A DNA stretch of 42,569 bases from Prevotella sp. CAG:732 (GCA_000436035.1 FR893281.1:1-42569), one strand, 5' to 3'. Shown: positions 8,430 through 18,475, numbered from the stretch's first letter. Translations and numbers: made by a program. The notes: generated by a model from the letters alone, not told the origin.

Positions 8430-8942
8430 TTGTCCAAGACCAACTCCATATCAGCATTCGAGAACGTGTATAAAACTTATTATATACGCATGTATCATTA
8501 TGCCTATGGCTTTATCAACGATATGGATGCCAGCAAGGATGTCGTATCGGATGTATTCTCCAAGCTATGGAAAGACTTCTCCGACATAGATTTGGACAAA
8601 GTATCAAGCTACCTTTACGTTTGCGTCCGCAATGAAAGCATGAATTACCTTCGCAAACAAAAAGGAATGGCAAAATACGTGGAGTATTGCAAAAGTGCCT
8701 TCTCGGAAGAAGACGAAAACTATTGGCAAAACATGGATGATAGATTGACCGAGATAGGCACCATCATCGACACCATGCCGTCCAAGACCAAGTTCGTATT
8801 GGAGCAATGCTACATGAATGGACATACTTACAAGGAAGTGGCAGAGATGATGGACATCACCACCAATGGGGTGAAGAAGCATATCACCAAAGCCTTTTCT
8901 TTGCTCCGCTCACATTTCAAGGACAAGAAAGAAGGAACTTAG
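8430..8942 (+). CDS. ECF RNA polymerase sigma factor (transport locus 1)
   Basis: About 170 residues. Region 2 is seen in 'FENVYKTYYIRMYHYAYGFI' followed by 'ASKDVVSDVFSKLWKDF'. Region 4 is a helix-turn-helix, 'HTYKEVAEMMDITTNGVKKHITKAF'. The frame is open from TTG 8358, but that codon lies inside the inverted repeat and before the -7 box at 8405-8412. TTG 8430 gives a normal ECF length and is my choice; ATG 8490 would cut into region 2. It is followed by a FecR anti-sigma and a SusC with an STN domain, the standard trans-envelope signalling arrangement, so it probably transcribes the downstream transport genes. Confidence 0.85.
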   Translation: MSKTNSISAFENVYKTYYIRMYHYAYGFINDMDASKDVVSDVFSKLWKDFSDIDLDKVSSYLYVCVRNESMNYLRKQKGMAKYVEYCKSAFSEEDENYWQNMDDRLTEIGTIIDTMPSKTKFVLEQCYMNGHTYKEVAEMMDITTNGVKKHITKAFSLLRSHFKDKKEGT

Positions 8943-9035
8943 TTGTTGATGCAGATATTATCATGTGTTAAAATAGCAAGGACTTTAGTACCTTATAATC
9001 CTATTAGCGAGTAATATAAGAAGAAAAGAACAATT

Positions 9036-10082
9036 ATGGACAATCCTATCAACATTCATATACAAGACAACGAAATGCCTTCTAACTTCGAAGAGTTAGA
9101 AGTAAGAAGAGCACTGAACAAGAAGCATCTTCCCAATCCTGATGTCAATGCGGAATGGGAACAATTCATGCATACTTTGCAGCAGGAAAACCCAACGATA
9201 TGGCAACGCCATAGCCATCAACTCAAATTATTCACAACTTTCTTCGCTGGAGTCGCAGCCACCTTAGCCATTCTCCTCTTTATACCATGGTTGAGGCAAC
9301 CTAACAAGATGGAAGTGTTTACAGCCAACCAAAATGAGCAAGAGATTATCGTCTCAAGTGATGACGGTGACATGACCGTGGTCAAGAATCATCAACCTAT
9401 GGCTTTCAACAAACCGTCCCACTCACCCCTTCAGATGATACGAAAGACAAGAATGATGGAAGTCTCCACGCCAAGAGGTACCGACTACCAACTGACCTTG
9501 CCCGATGGAACGCACGTTTGGTTGAATGCCGATAGCAAGATTTCCTTCCCAGAAAGATTTACTGAAAACGATAGAAAGGTAAAAATCGAAGGCGAAGCAT
9601 ACTTTGATGTCACCAAGGATGCCAAGCATCCATTCATCGTATCCACCGACTATTTCACCACCACCGTACATGGCACCAGTTTCAATGTCAATGCTTATTC
9701 CGCCAAGACAGCAGGAGTTGCCTTGGTAACAGGTAGCGTATCTGTTAAGTCAAAAGATGGCAAAGAACAAAAGATGACTCCTGGACAGATGGCTTGTATT
9801 GGAACACAAGGTAATATCGAAGTCAAGAACGTAGATGTTTATCCCCTTACCCAATGGAAAGATGGTTTTTTCTATTTTGACAATGAGCGTCTCATCGACA
9901 TCATGATGGAATTGGGCAGATGGTACAATGTCAGCGTGGTTTTTGAGCACGAAGAAGACATGAACCAACGCCTGCATTTCGTAGCTGAGCACAAAGAAAA
10001 GCTCAGCGACATCATCAAGCGCATCAACGACCTAAACATTGTCAAGATTGCATTAGAAAAAGACCATGTCTCCATCCAATAA
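9036..10082 (+). CDS. FecR-family anti-sigma factor (transport locus 1)
   Basis: A 348-residue inner-membrane regulator. The N-terminal cytoplasmic part (about 1-63) would bind the ECF factor. One membrane segment follows (about 66-88, 'LFTTFFAGVAATLAILLFIPW'-like). The periplasmic FecR domain contains 'STPRGTDYQLTLPDGTHVWLNADS', and the C-terminal DUF4974 domain contains 'FYFDNERLIDIMMELGRWY'. In this family the periplasmic part receives the signal from the STN domain of the partner SusC, which is encoded next. The gap to the ECF gene is 93 bp. Confidence 0.93.
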   Translation: MDNPINIHIQDNEMPSNFEELEVRRALNKKHLPNPDVNAEWEQFMHTLQQENPTIWQRHSHQLKLFTTFFAGVAATLAILLFIPWLRQPNKMEVFTANQNEQEIIVSSDDGDMTVVKNHQPMAFNKPSHSPLQMIRKTRMMEVSTPRGTDYQLTLPDGTHVWLNADSKISFPERFTENDRKVKIEGEAYFDVTKDAKHPFIVSTDYFTTTVHGTSFNVNAYSAKTAGVALVTGSVSVKSKDGKEQKMTPGQMACIGTQGNIEVKNVDVYPLTQWKDGFFYFDNERLIDIMMELGRWYNVSVVFEHEEDMNQRLHFVAEHKEKLSDIIKRINDLNIVKIALEKDHVSIQ

Positions 10083-10171
10083 GATACTCTTCATCATTCC
10101 GCCAGGGAGCATCCTTCTATGACAAAATAACACAAATACTCTCTTTTTCATAACATTTTTGCATTTTTACA

Positions 10172-10200
10172 GTACCCATTTGTTTACAATGTGTGTATTA
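10172..10200 (+). promoter_or_regulatory. Candidate ECF-dependent promoter of susC 1
   Basis: GTACCC (10172-10177) and GTATTA (10195-10200) are spaced like GTGCCC and GTCATA upstream of the second SusC gene (- strand, 33392-33364). The similarity over 29 bases is partial, so this is a suggestion only. Confidence 0.25.
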
Positions 10201-10236
10201 CAAGTGAGTTTTTTATAAATCTAAATGCATATTAAC

Positions 10237-13200
10237 ATGAAAAAAGAGAGATTTGGAATGTTATTCCTGAGCATCTTGTTTGCATTGACCGCAGTCACTG
10301 CTTTTGCCCAAGGCAACAAGATTACGCTCACGGTCAACAAGGTTTCTTTGCCATCCGCACTCAACCAGGTGGAACGGCAATCGGGTTATTACAAGATCAA
10401 CTACGACTACAACCTGTTGAACAAGTACACCGTCAGTGCTGAAATCAAGAACCAGCAGGCACTGGAGGCAGTCAACACACTGTTGGGCAAGCTCCCATTC
10501 ACAGCCAAGGCAGATGGTCGTTATATTCAAGTTAAGAAAAACTCAGCCCGTCTCAACCTACAACAAAACAGAAATGGTGCAGGCAAAGGTGTGAGCGGAC
10601 GTATTACCGATAAAGAGGGTGAACCCTTGATTGGTGTTACCATCACTGTTCCTGGCACCCAAAAAATGACCATCACAGATATAAATGGAAACTTTTCCTT
10701 GCCAACAGCAGATCCTTCCGACCGCATCGAGGTTTCATATATTGGAAAGAAGACGATTAGCAGCAAGGCTGGTAGTCACAGGCTCAACGTGATTTTGTAT
10801 GACGATGACAATATGTTAAGCGATGTCATGGTAACAGGTTATCAGCAGCTTTCTCGTGAGAGAGCCACGGGTTCTTTCGACAAGATAGGCGAGAAAGAAC
10901 TTGCAGCACGCCCTGCTACCGACCTTTCTGCTGCCCTTCAAGGCTTAGTGGCTGGTATGCAAGGTACAGAAAACGAAGATGGCTCCGTTGACTTCAAGAT
11001 TCGTGGAACCTCTTCTCTTTATGCCAACACCCAACCACTGATTGTAGTAGATGGTTTCCCTATCGAAGGAAGTTTCAGCAGCATCAATCCAAATGACGTA
11101 GAGAGTGTCACCGTCCTCAAGGATGCTTCCGCCGCAAGTATCTGGGGTGCTCGTTCTGCCAATGGTGTGATTGTTGTTACTACCAAACATGCCAAGAAGA
11201 ACACCAAACTTTCTGTTAATGGACAAGCTTTTTGGAGAATTGGCACAGACCCAGACATCGAGTATATTCTTTCACAAGCAGATAGCAAGACCAACGTGGA
11301 TTACGAAATCGAAGCCTTGCGCAACGGCTGGAACATGGGAGAATATACCAAAGGAGGGGTCGATGGCTTGTTGACTGGCCTTACAGAAGCACAGGAATTA
11401 TACTTCCACAACAAATACGATGGTCTCTCTGAATCAGAGATGAATGCAGGCTTAGACAAGCTTCGCAACCGCAGCAACCGTGACCAACTCAAGAAATACC
11501 TCATGCAGCAGCAACTCTTACAACAATACAATGTAAGCGTTTCTGGCGGCACTGAAAAATTCGACAACTATCTTTCATTGATGTATGAGAAGAACAACGA
11601 AGCCACCATCAAGCGTGGTTACGAACGCTTCATGCTCAATTACAACACAGCTTACCGTTTCAACAAGCACATCACCGCTACAGCTTCCCTCACATGGCAA
11701 AAGAGAAACCGTGAGACTTCAGGTGTCACTATCAACGAGTTTGCCAATCTCCAACCATACGAAATGCTCAAGAACGAGGATGGTTCGTATGCTTACAATG
11801 CCGGCGGATTCAATCGTGATGAATTGCAAAACATCAATATATCTTCATTCCCATACAGCGATTTCAGCTACAATATGTTGCAAGAGGTTGAGAATCGCAG
11901 TTATCATACCAAGAGCGACAACCTCCGCATCCAATTGGGATTGAACGCCAAGATTATCAAGGGATTGAGCTATGACTTGAAATATCAGTACGAGCGAAAC
12001 ACCTCTAAGTACAGATATATGGATGGAGAGCAGACGTATGCCAACCGATATGATGTCAATTTCTACACTACGTTTGATGGAGTCAACTGTACTAACACTT
12101 TCTTGCCAAAGGGTGCTCGTATCAATTCGGGAAATAGCGAGAACCATAACCAAGTAATCCGCAACCAGTTGTCTTACAACAACATCTTTGCGGAGAAGCA
12201 TGATGTATCCGCATTGGCAGGTATTGAGATGAGTGAGTATGTGACAAGTTCTACTACCAATCCTCGTATCTATGGCTACAACGAGAATACCAATACCGTA
12301 CCTGCTCCATACTATGGAACAAAGTCAAATATTGGCAATATGCAGAACTACTCATTTTACACCACATACTACTTGACCCCTTACCTCGGGTATCGTTTCA
12401 GCGAGCGTACCGACCGCTATTTGTCTTACTTCGGAAACGTGGCATATATGTATGATGAGAAGTATGGTGTTTCTGCCAGTGTTCGTTCCGATGGCTCCAA
12501 CTTTGTATCTAAAGATAAGTCATTGCGTTGGTCGCCAATGTGGTCTGTGGGTGCAAAATGGAATATGAAGAAAGAAAACTTCATGAAAGACATCAAATGG
12601 ATTGACCGCTTAACCCTCCGTGCCACATACGGTTTGAATGGTAATGCCGAGAAGAGTACTTCTCCTCAGACATTGATTTCTGTTTCGTCCAACGCAAATA
12701 CTTTGACAGATGTAGCTACCATTGCCAGCTATGGCAATCCTACGTTGAAATGGGAAACAACTCACACGACCAACTTGGGTATAGATTTCAGCTTCTTCAA
12801 GAACATATTGTCTGGTAAGTTTGAGTACTACAACCGTCTGAGCAAAGACGTAATCGGTAGTGTCACCATTCCTGCCGTTTACGGTTCTACCACACAGATG
12901 TTCAACAATGCAGAGATTTCCAACAGAGGCATCGAGTTGGAATTGACAGGAAAATACTCTTTCAATAGCATCGGATTGGGTATTCGCTCTACCTTGACTT
13001 ATGCTTACAATAAGAATAAGGTGGAGAAACTCTACAATCCTTTCGTTTATTGCTATGGGTATATGTATGCCTCAGATCCATCCAATCAATACTTTATCGA
13101 GGGCAAACCTATTGGTGCCGTCTATGCATACGAGTTTGCAGGTATGAAGGACGGTCAACCTTATGTAAAAGGTGCTGATGGCGAACCGTTCCCGTTCAAT

Positions 13201-13758
13201 GACCTTTCTCTCCACAATAGTACATACGGTTCAGACAGTTTCTTGAAGTATATGGGAACCACCATTGCCCCAAGCACTTTTGGATGGGCAAATGAATTCT
13301 CATGGAAAGGTCTTTCTCTTTATGTTTATCTGACAGGAAAGTTTGGTGGCAAGTTCCGTGCTCCAGTTGCAGATACTCCTCCATTAGTTGGCGGTGGCTC
13401 TGAATTCATCAGTAAGTTCATCTCTTATTATCAGAACAGTGATGGAACACAATGCCCAACCTTGCCAGAGCCTGATGATTACTGGTGTTATCGTTGGGGC
13501 AGATACATGCCTAACCTCTCTTGCTTTGTGGAAGATGCGTCTTTCATTCGTTTGAAGGAATTGACCGTATCTTACCAGTTGCCAACCGTGCTTTTGCACA
13601 AAATTGGTCTCAAGCAGGCTAAAGTTTTCTGCCAGGCACGTGACTTAGGCATTATTTGGGCAGCCAACTCTTTGGGGTATGACCCAGAATGGCTTCCTGG
13701 CAGCGGAATGAACAAGCCAGCAGCCAGCATCACTCTTGGTTTGAACATCAACTTATAA
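10237..13758 (+). CDS. SusC/RagA-family TonB-dependent outer-membrane transporter with STN domain (locus 1)
   Basis: About 1173 residues. A signal peptide (MKKERFGMLFLSILFALTAV, cut after AFAQ) is followed by an STN signalling domain (about 30-105, beginning 'ITLTVNKVSLPSALNQVE'), a carboxypeptidase-regulatory-like domain ('GVSGRITDKEGEPLIGVTI'), the plug (about 200-320, with ERATGSF, 'PLIVVDGFPIEG' and 'SANGVIVVTTK'), and a long beta-barrel. It imports a substrate across the outer membrane with its SusD lid, using TonB energy. The STN domain implies control of the ECF/FecR pair just upstream. An in-frame ATG 12 bases earlier is possible; the MKK start gives the better signal peptide. The substrate is unknown. 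Confidence 0.94.
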   Translation: MKKERFGMLFLSILFALTAVTAFAQGNKITLTVNKVSLPSALNQVERQSGYYKINYDYNLLNKYTVSAEIKNQQALEAVNTLLGKLPFTAKADGRYIQVKKNSARLNLQQNRNGAGKGVSGRITDKEGEPLIGVTITVPGTQKMTITDINGNFSLPTADPSDRIEVSYIGKKTISSKAGSHRLNVILYDDDNMLSDVMVTGYQQLSRERATGSFDKIGEKELAARPATDLSAALQGLVAGMQGTENEDGSVDFKIRGTSSLYANTQPLIVVDGFPIEGSFSSINPNDVESVTVLKDASAASIWGARSANGVIVVTTKHAKKNTKLSVNGQAFWRIGTDPDIEYILSQADSKTNVDYEIEALRNGWNMGEYTKGGVDGLLTGLTEAQELYFHNKYDGLSESEMNAGLDKLRNRSNRDQLKKYLMQQQLLQQYNVSVSGGTEKFDNYLSLMYEKNNEATIKRGYERFMLNYNTAYRFNKHITATASLTWQKRNRETSGVTINEFANLQPYEMLKNEDGSYAYNAGGFNRDELQNINISSFPYSDFSYNMLQEVENRSYHTKSDNLRIQLGLNAKIIKGLSYDLKYQYERNTSKYRYMDGEQTYANRYDVNFYTTFDGVNCTNTFLPKGARINSGNSENHNQVIRNQLSYNNIFAEKHDVSALAGIEMSEYVTSSTTNPRIYGYNENTNTVPAPYYGTKSNIGNMQNYSFYTTYYLTPYLGYRFSERTDRYLSYFGNVAYMYDEKYGVSASVRSDGSNFVSKDKSLRWSPMWSVGAKWNMKKENFMKDIKWIDRLTLRATYGLNGNAEKSTSPQTLISVSSNANTLTDVATIASYGNPTLKWETTHTTNLGIDFSFFKNILSGKFEYYNRLSKDVIGSVTIPAVYGSTTQMFNNAEISNRGIELELTGKYSFNSIGLGIRSTLTYAYNKNKVEKLYNPFVYCYGYMYASDPSNQYFIEGKPIGAVYAYEFAGMKDGQPYVKGADGEPFPFNDLSLHNSTYGSDSFLKYMGTTIAPSTFGWANEFSWKGLSLYVYLTGKFGGKFRAPVADTPPLVGGGSEFISKFISYYQNSDGTQCPTLPEPDDYWCYRWGRYMPNLSCFVEDASFIRLKELTVSYQLPTVLLHKIGLKQAKVFCQARDLGIIWAANSLGYDPEWLPGSGMNKPAASITLGLNINL

Positions 13759-13776
13759 TCGTAAAGACGTATCATT

Positions 13777-15273
13777 ATGAAATTAAAGACATATATATTA
13801 TTGGCTGCCGCTATGTTGCCTTTAGCATCATGCAGCGACTATCTTGACAAAACACCGTCCAAGTCAAGCAACACCCCAGTGACGACAGCAGCCAATCTCT
13901 TGGCTGTATATGATTATTTGCCAAACCGTTATTGCAACAATTACTTTGCTGCATACAGCACCGATGATGCCAATATCCCACGTGAGATGTACCTGTCATC
14001 TCCCGCCAATTTCGACATCAACTATGTGCTATCATACTACACTCATTTCAGAGACGGTATCATCAACACCTCGTCAAATCTTTTGTGGAACAATGAATAC
14101 AACCGTATCTACAAGGCAAACTTGATGATTTCATCTTCATCAGAAGTGACAGGCACGCAAGAAGAAATCAACGAGGCGCTCAGTTGCGCCTACTTTATGA
14201 GAGCTTACTCATTCTTTGAGTTAGCAACTTTCTATTGCCAACCTTGGAGCGAAACCAATAAGGGAGAACTTGGCGTACCTTTGCGCTTAGGGCTTTCTTT
14301 CGATGAAGGTGTCAGTCGTGGAACGCTTGAGCAAACTTACGCACAAATCTTCTCAGATTTGCAAGCAAGTGAAGAACACGCCATCCATGATGCCGTACCT
14401 TCCATCCCATGGAGAGTATCCAAATGTGCCATCAATGCACTCTATGCGCGCATCTACTTGGCAAGAGGCGAGTTCGACCAGGCACTCAGCTATGCCAACA
14501 AGGCATTACAGAAAGCCCCAGAACTTTACGACTACAACCAGTTCACCTGGCAAAGTCCAGCTCCAAAATACTCAGCTACAGACTTTTGGCCTGCTATGGA
14601 ACTGAAAGTTTGTGAGACCAACAACTGGAATGAAAACAAAATCCTCTACAACTATTCAGAGTGGATTTACCCAGACTTTGCCAGCGTTCGTACCCAGATG
14701 GCATATCCATCAACAAGTTTGATCAACTTGTATGACCACGACAACGACCTCCGTTTCAGATACTTCTACGTAGAGCATGGAACTAGACGTATGTCAAACA
14801 TCAAATACGATTGGTATCGCTATAACCCATGGGATGATGGTCGCTATCTAAATTCAGGACTGACCACGGCAGAAGTTTTGCTCATTAAGGCTGAATGCCA
14901 GGTTCGCCTGGGGCAATGGCAAGAAGGCTTAGCCACCTTGACACCATTGCGCAAAGCACGCTTCGAGGCAGCCACCTCAACTGCTCTGACTGCCAATAAC
15001 CAAGCAGAGGCTTTGCAACAAGTTTTGGAAGAACGCCACAGAGAGTTGCCATTCTACTTCAGATTTGGCGACATCAAGCGTTTTGCCGTCACTTCCGACA
15101 CCAGCGACGATGTAACCGTGACACGTGATTTCTATGACATGACTGTGACAAAGGTCAATACCGGCAGTCAAAAGACCTATACCATCCCAGGTAGCAGCAA
15201 GTGCTGGGCTATGCCTATCTATCAAACAGAGATTACCTCGTCAAAGGGAGCCATTGAGCAAAACCCAGAATAA
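13777..15273 (+). CDS. SusD/RagB-family substrate-binding lipoprotein (locus 1)
   Basis: A 498-residue outer-membrane lipoprotein that caps the SusC barrel and binds substrate. The lipobox is 'LPLASC' with Cys19, followed by 'SDYLDKTPS', the usual SusD beginning. The helical TPR-like scaffold includes 'CAYFMRAYSFFELATFYCQPW' and 'SKCAINALYARIYLARGEFDQAL'. The C-terminal part contains 'TTAEVLLIKAEC' and 'LEERHRELPFYFRFGDIKRF', both typical. It starts 18 bp after susC 1. Confidence 0.95.
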   Translation: MKLKTYILLAAAMLPLASCSDYLDKTPSKSSNTPVTTAANLLAVYDYLPNRYCNNYFAAYSTDDANIPREMYLSSPANFDINYVLSYYTHFRDGIINTSSNLLWNNEYNRIYKANLMISSSSEVTGTQEEINEALSCAYFMRAYSFFELATFYCQPWSETNKGELGVPLRLGLSFDEGVSRGTLEQTYAQIFSDLQASEEHAIHDAVPSIPWRVSKCAINALYARIYLARGEFDQALSYANKALQKAPELYDYNQFTWQSPAPKYSATDFWPAMELKVCETNNWNENKILYNYSEWIYPDFASVRTQMAYPSTSLINLYDHDNDLRFRYFYVEHGTRRMSNIKYDWYRYNPWDDGRYLNSGLTTAEVLLIKAECQVRLGQWQEGLATLTPLRKARFEAATSTALTANNQAEALQQVLEERHRELPFYFRFGDIKRFAVTSDTSDDVTVTRDFYDMTVTKVNTGSQKTYTIPGSSKCWAMPIYQTEITSSKGAIEQNPE

Positions 15274-15296
15274 AAGACAACTAACAATTTAACAAT

Positions 15297-17261
15297 ATGA
15301 GAAAGAACATTATTTCACTCTTTGTATTAGCAATCTGCCTACTTTCCACAGTAGGCAGCATTGCCAAACAAAAGCAGATGAAGCTTCGTGTCCTCTATTT
15401 GGGAGGTCAAGTAGATTGGACACATGGTGAGTTTGGCTCAGAAGACCATTACAAGACCCAAGAAGATTATCAGAAGGCTCAAATAGAGCGCATGAATGCC
15501 TTTGGCGACTTGCTGCGCACCTATTTCACCACGGTAAAGACAATGCCTGCAAGTGAATGGAAGCCCGAGTTGAGCAATGGTTATGATGTGACCATCTTTG
15601 ATGGCACACCTCCTGTACTCAAAGAAACTGCAAAAGAATATGTGTTTAATGGCAAGGCCAGCACCATGAAAATCAAGCATTATCTTCCAGAAGACTTTGC
15701 TTGTCCAAGCATTACCATCGCTAGCATAGGCAATAAAATTGGTCAGCCATACGGATGCAAGAACGACTGGTTGTGTCTTTGCTTGGATGCAAACGCTCAT
15801 GGCATGAACCTCCAGCACCCTATTTTCAAGGGGCCCTTCAAGACTCATCTTACCTTGAAGAAACAACCAACCCCTGCAGATGCCATGCACTATGGTTATT
15901 TCCAGGATTGGAATGTACCTGATTCTGTAATGATGTGGGAAGTAAATACCAAGGGATATATGACCACCAAAGGATTCAACATCGGTATGGTGTCACGTCC
16001 TTGGGGCTATATGGACTCGCCAGACTGCGAGGCCATCTCTAGTGGTGTTTGCGCCAAGACCATTGACGCGGTGGCGTTAGGCCGTCACGCCAACTTCTTC
16101 ACTTGGGGTTTCGTTGGTTCACCACTTTATATGACTAACGAAGCTAAAGTGGTCTTTGCAAATGTCGTGGCATATATGTCAAAATATCGTGGCACACCTC
16201 TTGTCAGAAAATATATCGATCGCATCGCTACACGTGAATACATCAAGGAAGTAAAATATTGCTGTACCCGAAAATACGTAGAGGAAAGAGCCATCAGCGA
16301 CAAGGCTTTCTACGAAGAACTCTTAAAAATCGGCAAAGAAGCCCGTGCCAAGAAAGCAAAGGGAGAACAACTCACGAATCAAGAGAAAATGTATGTCGAT
16401 TATACCGAGAACGATATCCCTAAGCCCAAGAACTATGCAGAGACCATGCAGGAAAATCATCCTGAGCTTTATGCACAGTTTGGAGATGACGAAGCAAAAT
16501 ATCTCGCATATTATGACGAAAATGCCCCATATTTCTATGGTGGTCAAGGCAGTTACAATCTGTTTATAGATACAGATGCCAAAACATGGCAAATTCCTAA
16601 CAATGATAAGCGATTGATAGAAAAAGCGATTTCTTGTTTGGAGACGAACACCGAAGTAGAAAGAGCCAACCGCATTTTGGAGCGATATACCCTCTGCGAT
16701 TTCAAGACTCCTGCAGAATGGCGCAAGTGGTACAACACCTACAAGGACAAGATGTTCTTCACCGAAAGTGGCGGATGGCATTTCATGGTGAACGACAAGA
16801 ATGCTCCTGGCAACGACTATACCGTAGCCAAGAAAAGAGAGGCAAAGGAAAATTCTGCCAATAATTTTATGAATCAAGCAGAAGTAAACCACGATAATCC
16901 TTTGGCTATCAATGCTCATATTGAAAAACTCGACTGGGGAGGATTCGATATTGTATTCGACCTCAAACTCATGGATGGCTATCACGTATATCGCACTGTC
17001 GATGAAAGCGACCCTTATATACCCATGAAGATAACATTCTCCTTGCCAGAAGGAGCCGTTCTTGGCGATGCCTATTATCCTGTCACAAAACCTTTTGTCA
17101 AAGACGGAACTACGATTTATGAGGGCAAAACTACCATCAGACAAAATGTAAAACTCCAGGCATTGCCTGCCACCATCAAATGCAACATTGAATGTCAGTG
17201 CTGCGATGCCAATGTCTGTATGCCTCCTTACTCTAAGGATTTTACACTCGAAGTTAAATAA
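15297..17261 (+). CDS. Exported ThuA-like / DsbD-N-like fusion protein
   Basis: A 654-residue protein with a signal peptide (about 1-23). The N-terminal half starts 'LRVLYLGGQVDWTHGEFGS' and contains 'HANFFTWGFVGSPLYMTNEAKVVFANVV', which resembles the ThuA-like (trehalose-utilisation/glutamine-amidotransferase-like) fold. The middle (about 300-520) is lysine- and tyrosine-rich and unrecognised. The C-terminal 110 residues look like the N-terminal domain of the reductase DsbD: 'YHVYRTVDESDPYIPMKITF', then a Cys635-x5-Cys641 pair followed by MPPY, equivalent to the redox-active Cys-x5-Cys before YPP in E. coli DsbD. It lies between susD and a thioredoxin-like gene, so a periplasmic thiol-exchange role is plausible. 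The N-terminal assignment is tentative. Confidence 0.7.
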   Translation: MRKNIISLFVLAICLLSTVGSIAKQKQMKLRVLYLGGQVDWTHGEFGSEDHYKTQEDYQKAQIERMNAFGDLLRTYFTTVKTMPASEWKPELSNGYDVTIFDGTPPVLKETAKEYVFNGKASTMKIKHYLPEDFACPSITIASIGNKIGQPYGCKNDWLCLCLDANAHGMNLQHPIFKGPFKTHLTLKKQPTPADAMHYGYFQDWNVPDSVMMWEVNTKGYMTTKGFNIGMVSRPWGYMDSPDCEAISSGVCAKTIDAVALGRHANFFTWGFVGSPLYMTNEAKVVFANVVAYMSKYRGTPLVRKYIDRIATREYIKEVKYCCTRKYVEERAISDKAFYEELLKIGKEARAKKAKGEQLTNQEKMYVDYTENDIPKPKNYAETMQENHPELYAQFGDDEAKYLAYYDENAPYFYGGQGSYNLFIDTDAKTWQIPNNDKRLIEKAISCLETNTEVERANRILERYTLCDFKTPAEWRKWYNTYKDKMFFTESGGWHFMVNDKNAPGNDYTVAKKREAKENSANNFMNQAEVNHDNPLAINAHIEKLDWGGFDIVFDLKLMDGYHVYRTVDESDPYIPMKITFSLPEGAVLGDAYYPVTKPFVKDGTTIYEGKTTIRQNVKLQALPATIKCNIECQCCDANVCMPPYSKDFTLEVK

Positions 17262-17275
17262 AAAAACGAAATAAA

Positions 17276-18412
17276 ATGAAAAGATATATTTCAAGACTTG
17301 TATTTGGAGCAGTCTTGCTGACTAGTGCCCTATCCGCACATGCCCAAGTGTCTCTCAAAGGACAGTTGAAGGATTTGAACACGGACACCATCATTGTATC
17401 AACAACAGATGCCAAACTAGAAAAAGGAACTCGTGACACCCTCGTCATCAAGAATGGCAAGATTTCACTTTCCTACCCTACCACCAATCTCCTTCACGTC
17501 AAGATTATTGAAAAACCAAAGATTGGCAGACGCACAGGTGATGGCTTTGACTTTTACCTCTTACCAGGAAAACCTATGACCATCAATGGCTCCAAGTTTG
17601 ATTATACCATCAAAGGCTGTGATATTTACAAGAAAATAGAAGCCTATCAAAAAGGTGTTGCTCCACTTGAAAAGCAGCTTTATGATGTTATTGAACCTTA
17701 TAACAAGGAAATTGCTACCGCCAAGACACCAGAGGAAAGACTGGCATGCTACGCCAAACATGGTTCATCTATCAAGAAGGCTCTGGCTGAAATCAGAAAG
17801 CACAACCTCGACTTCATCAAGGCGAATCCAGACAACGAGGCTTCTTGCATCGCCCTCTGCAACATAGAGAACTTCTATGAAGGTTTTGATGTAATGACTG
17901 AGAGAATCAAGGCAAGTGAATGGGCTTTAGCATACAAATACCCCAAACAGAGTGCAGACCACAAAAAACAACGAGAAGAACAAGAAAAAGTAGTAGCTGA
18001 AGGCAAAATGGCACCAAACTTCACCTTGAAGGATATCAACGGCAACGACTTCACGCTATCTAGTTTGCGAGGCAAATATGTCGTTCTCGACTTCTGGGGG
18101 TCATGGTGCGGCTGGTGCATTAAGGCACTTCCAAAACTAAAGGAATGCTATGCCAAGCACAAGGACTCAGGAAAACTTGAGTTTATCAGCATTGATTGCA
18201 GAGATACAGAGGCTAAATGGAAAGCTGCTGTAGAAAAGCACAATATGACTTGGATTCAAGTGAAGAACGAGGATAAAGACAAGATTCCTGACCTCTATGC
18301 CGTCCCTGGCTATCCTACATTTGTCATCATCGATCCTGAAGGAAAGATTATCAAGCGTTTCGTTGGTGAAGAACCAGAAATGTACACCTTCATAGACTCT
18401 CTCTTTTCATAA
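17276..18412 (+). CDS. TlpA-like periplasmic thioredoxin-fold protein with CGWC active site (locus 1)
   Basis: A 378-residue exported protein with a signal peptide ending at 'SAHAQ' (about 24). The N-terminal domain (about 25-110) is of the DUF4369 type often found before TlpA domains, followed by a helical linker. The C-terminal thioredoxin domain (about 240-378) has the active site Cys278-Gly-Trp-Cys281 in 'WGSWCGWCIKALP' and the cis-Pro region 'YAVPGYPTFVII'. CGWC is unusual; most TlpA/ResA proteins have CxPC-type pairs, and the paralogue at 27 kb has CGPC. It follows the DsbD-N-like gene by 14 bp, which suggests that the two exchange electrons. Confidence 0.92.
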   Translation: MKRYISRLVFGAVLLTSALSAHAQVSLKGQLKDLNTDTIIVSTTDAKLEKGTRDTLVIKNGKISLSYPTTNLLHVKIIEKPKIGRRTGDGFDFYLLPGKPMTINGSKFDYTIKGCDIYKKIEAYQKGVAPLEKQLYDVIEPYNKEIATAKTPEERLACYAKHGSSIKKALAEIRKHNLDFIKANPDNEASCIALCNIENFYEGFDVMTERIKASEWALAYKYPKQSADHKKQREEQEKVVAEGKMAPNFTLKDINGNDFTLSSLRGKYVVLDFWGSWCGWCIKALPKLKECYAKHKDSGKLEFISIDCRDTEAKWKAAVEKHNMTWIQVKNEDKDKIPDLYAVPGYPTFVIIDPEGKIIKRFVGEEPEMYTFIDSLFS

Positions 18413-18439
18413 ATTGCCAATATCATCGGCATTCATATC

Positions 18440-18475
18440 AAGGGGTATGCCATCTTTCCGGCATCCCCCTTTTTG
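18440..18475 (+). terminator. Terminator of transport locus 1
   Basis: AAGGGGTATGCC (18440-18451) pairs, with one mismatch, with GGCATCCCCCTT (18460-18471), followed by a T-run. It lies 28 bp after the last gene of locus 1 and separates it from the convergent ATPase gene. Confidence 0.8.

Noticed and set aside
16323..17294. 323-residue - strand open frame opposite the ThuA/DsbD-N-like gene
   Set aside because: No family signal, rich in Phe, Ile and Cys as expected from an antisense frame, and it covers a well-supported exported protein.
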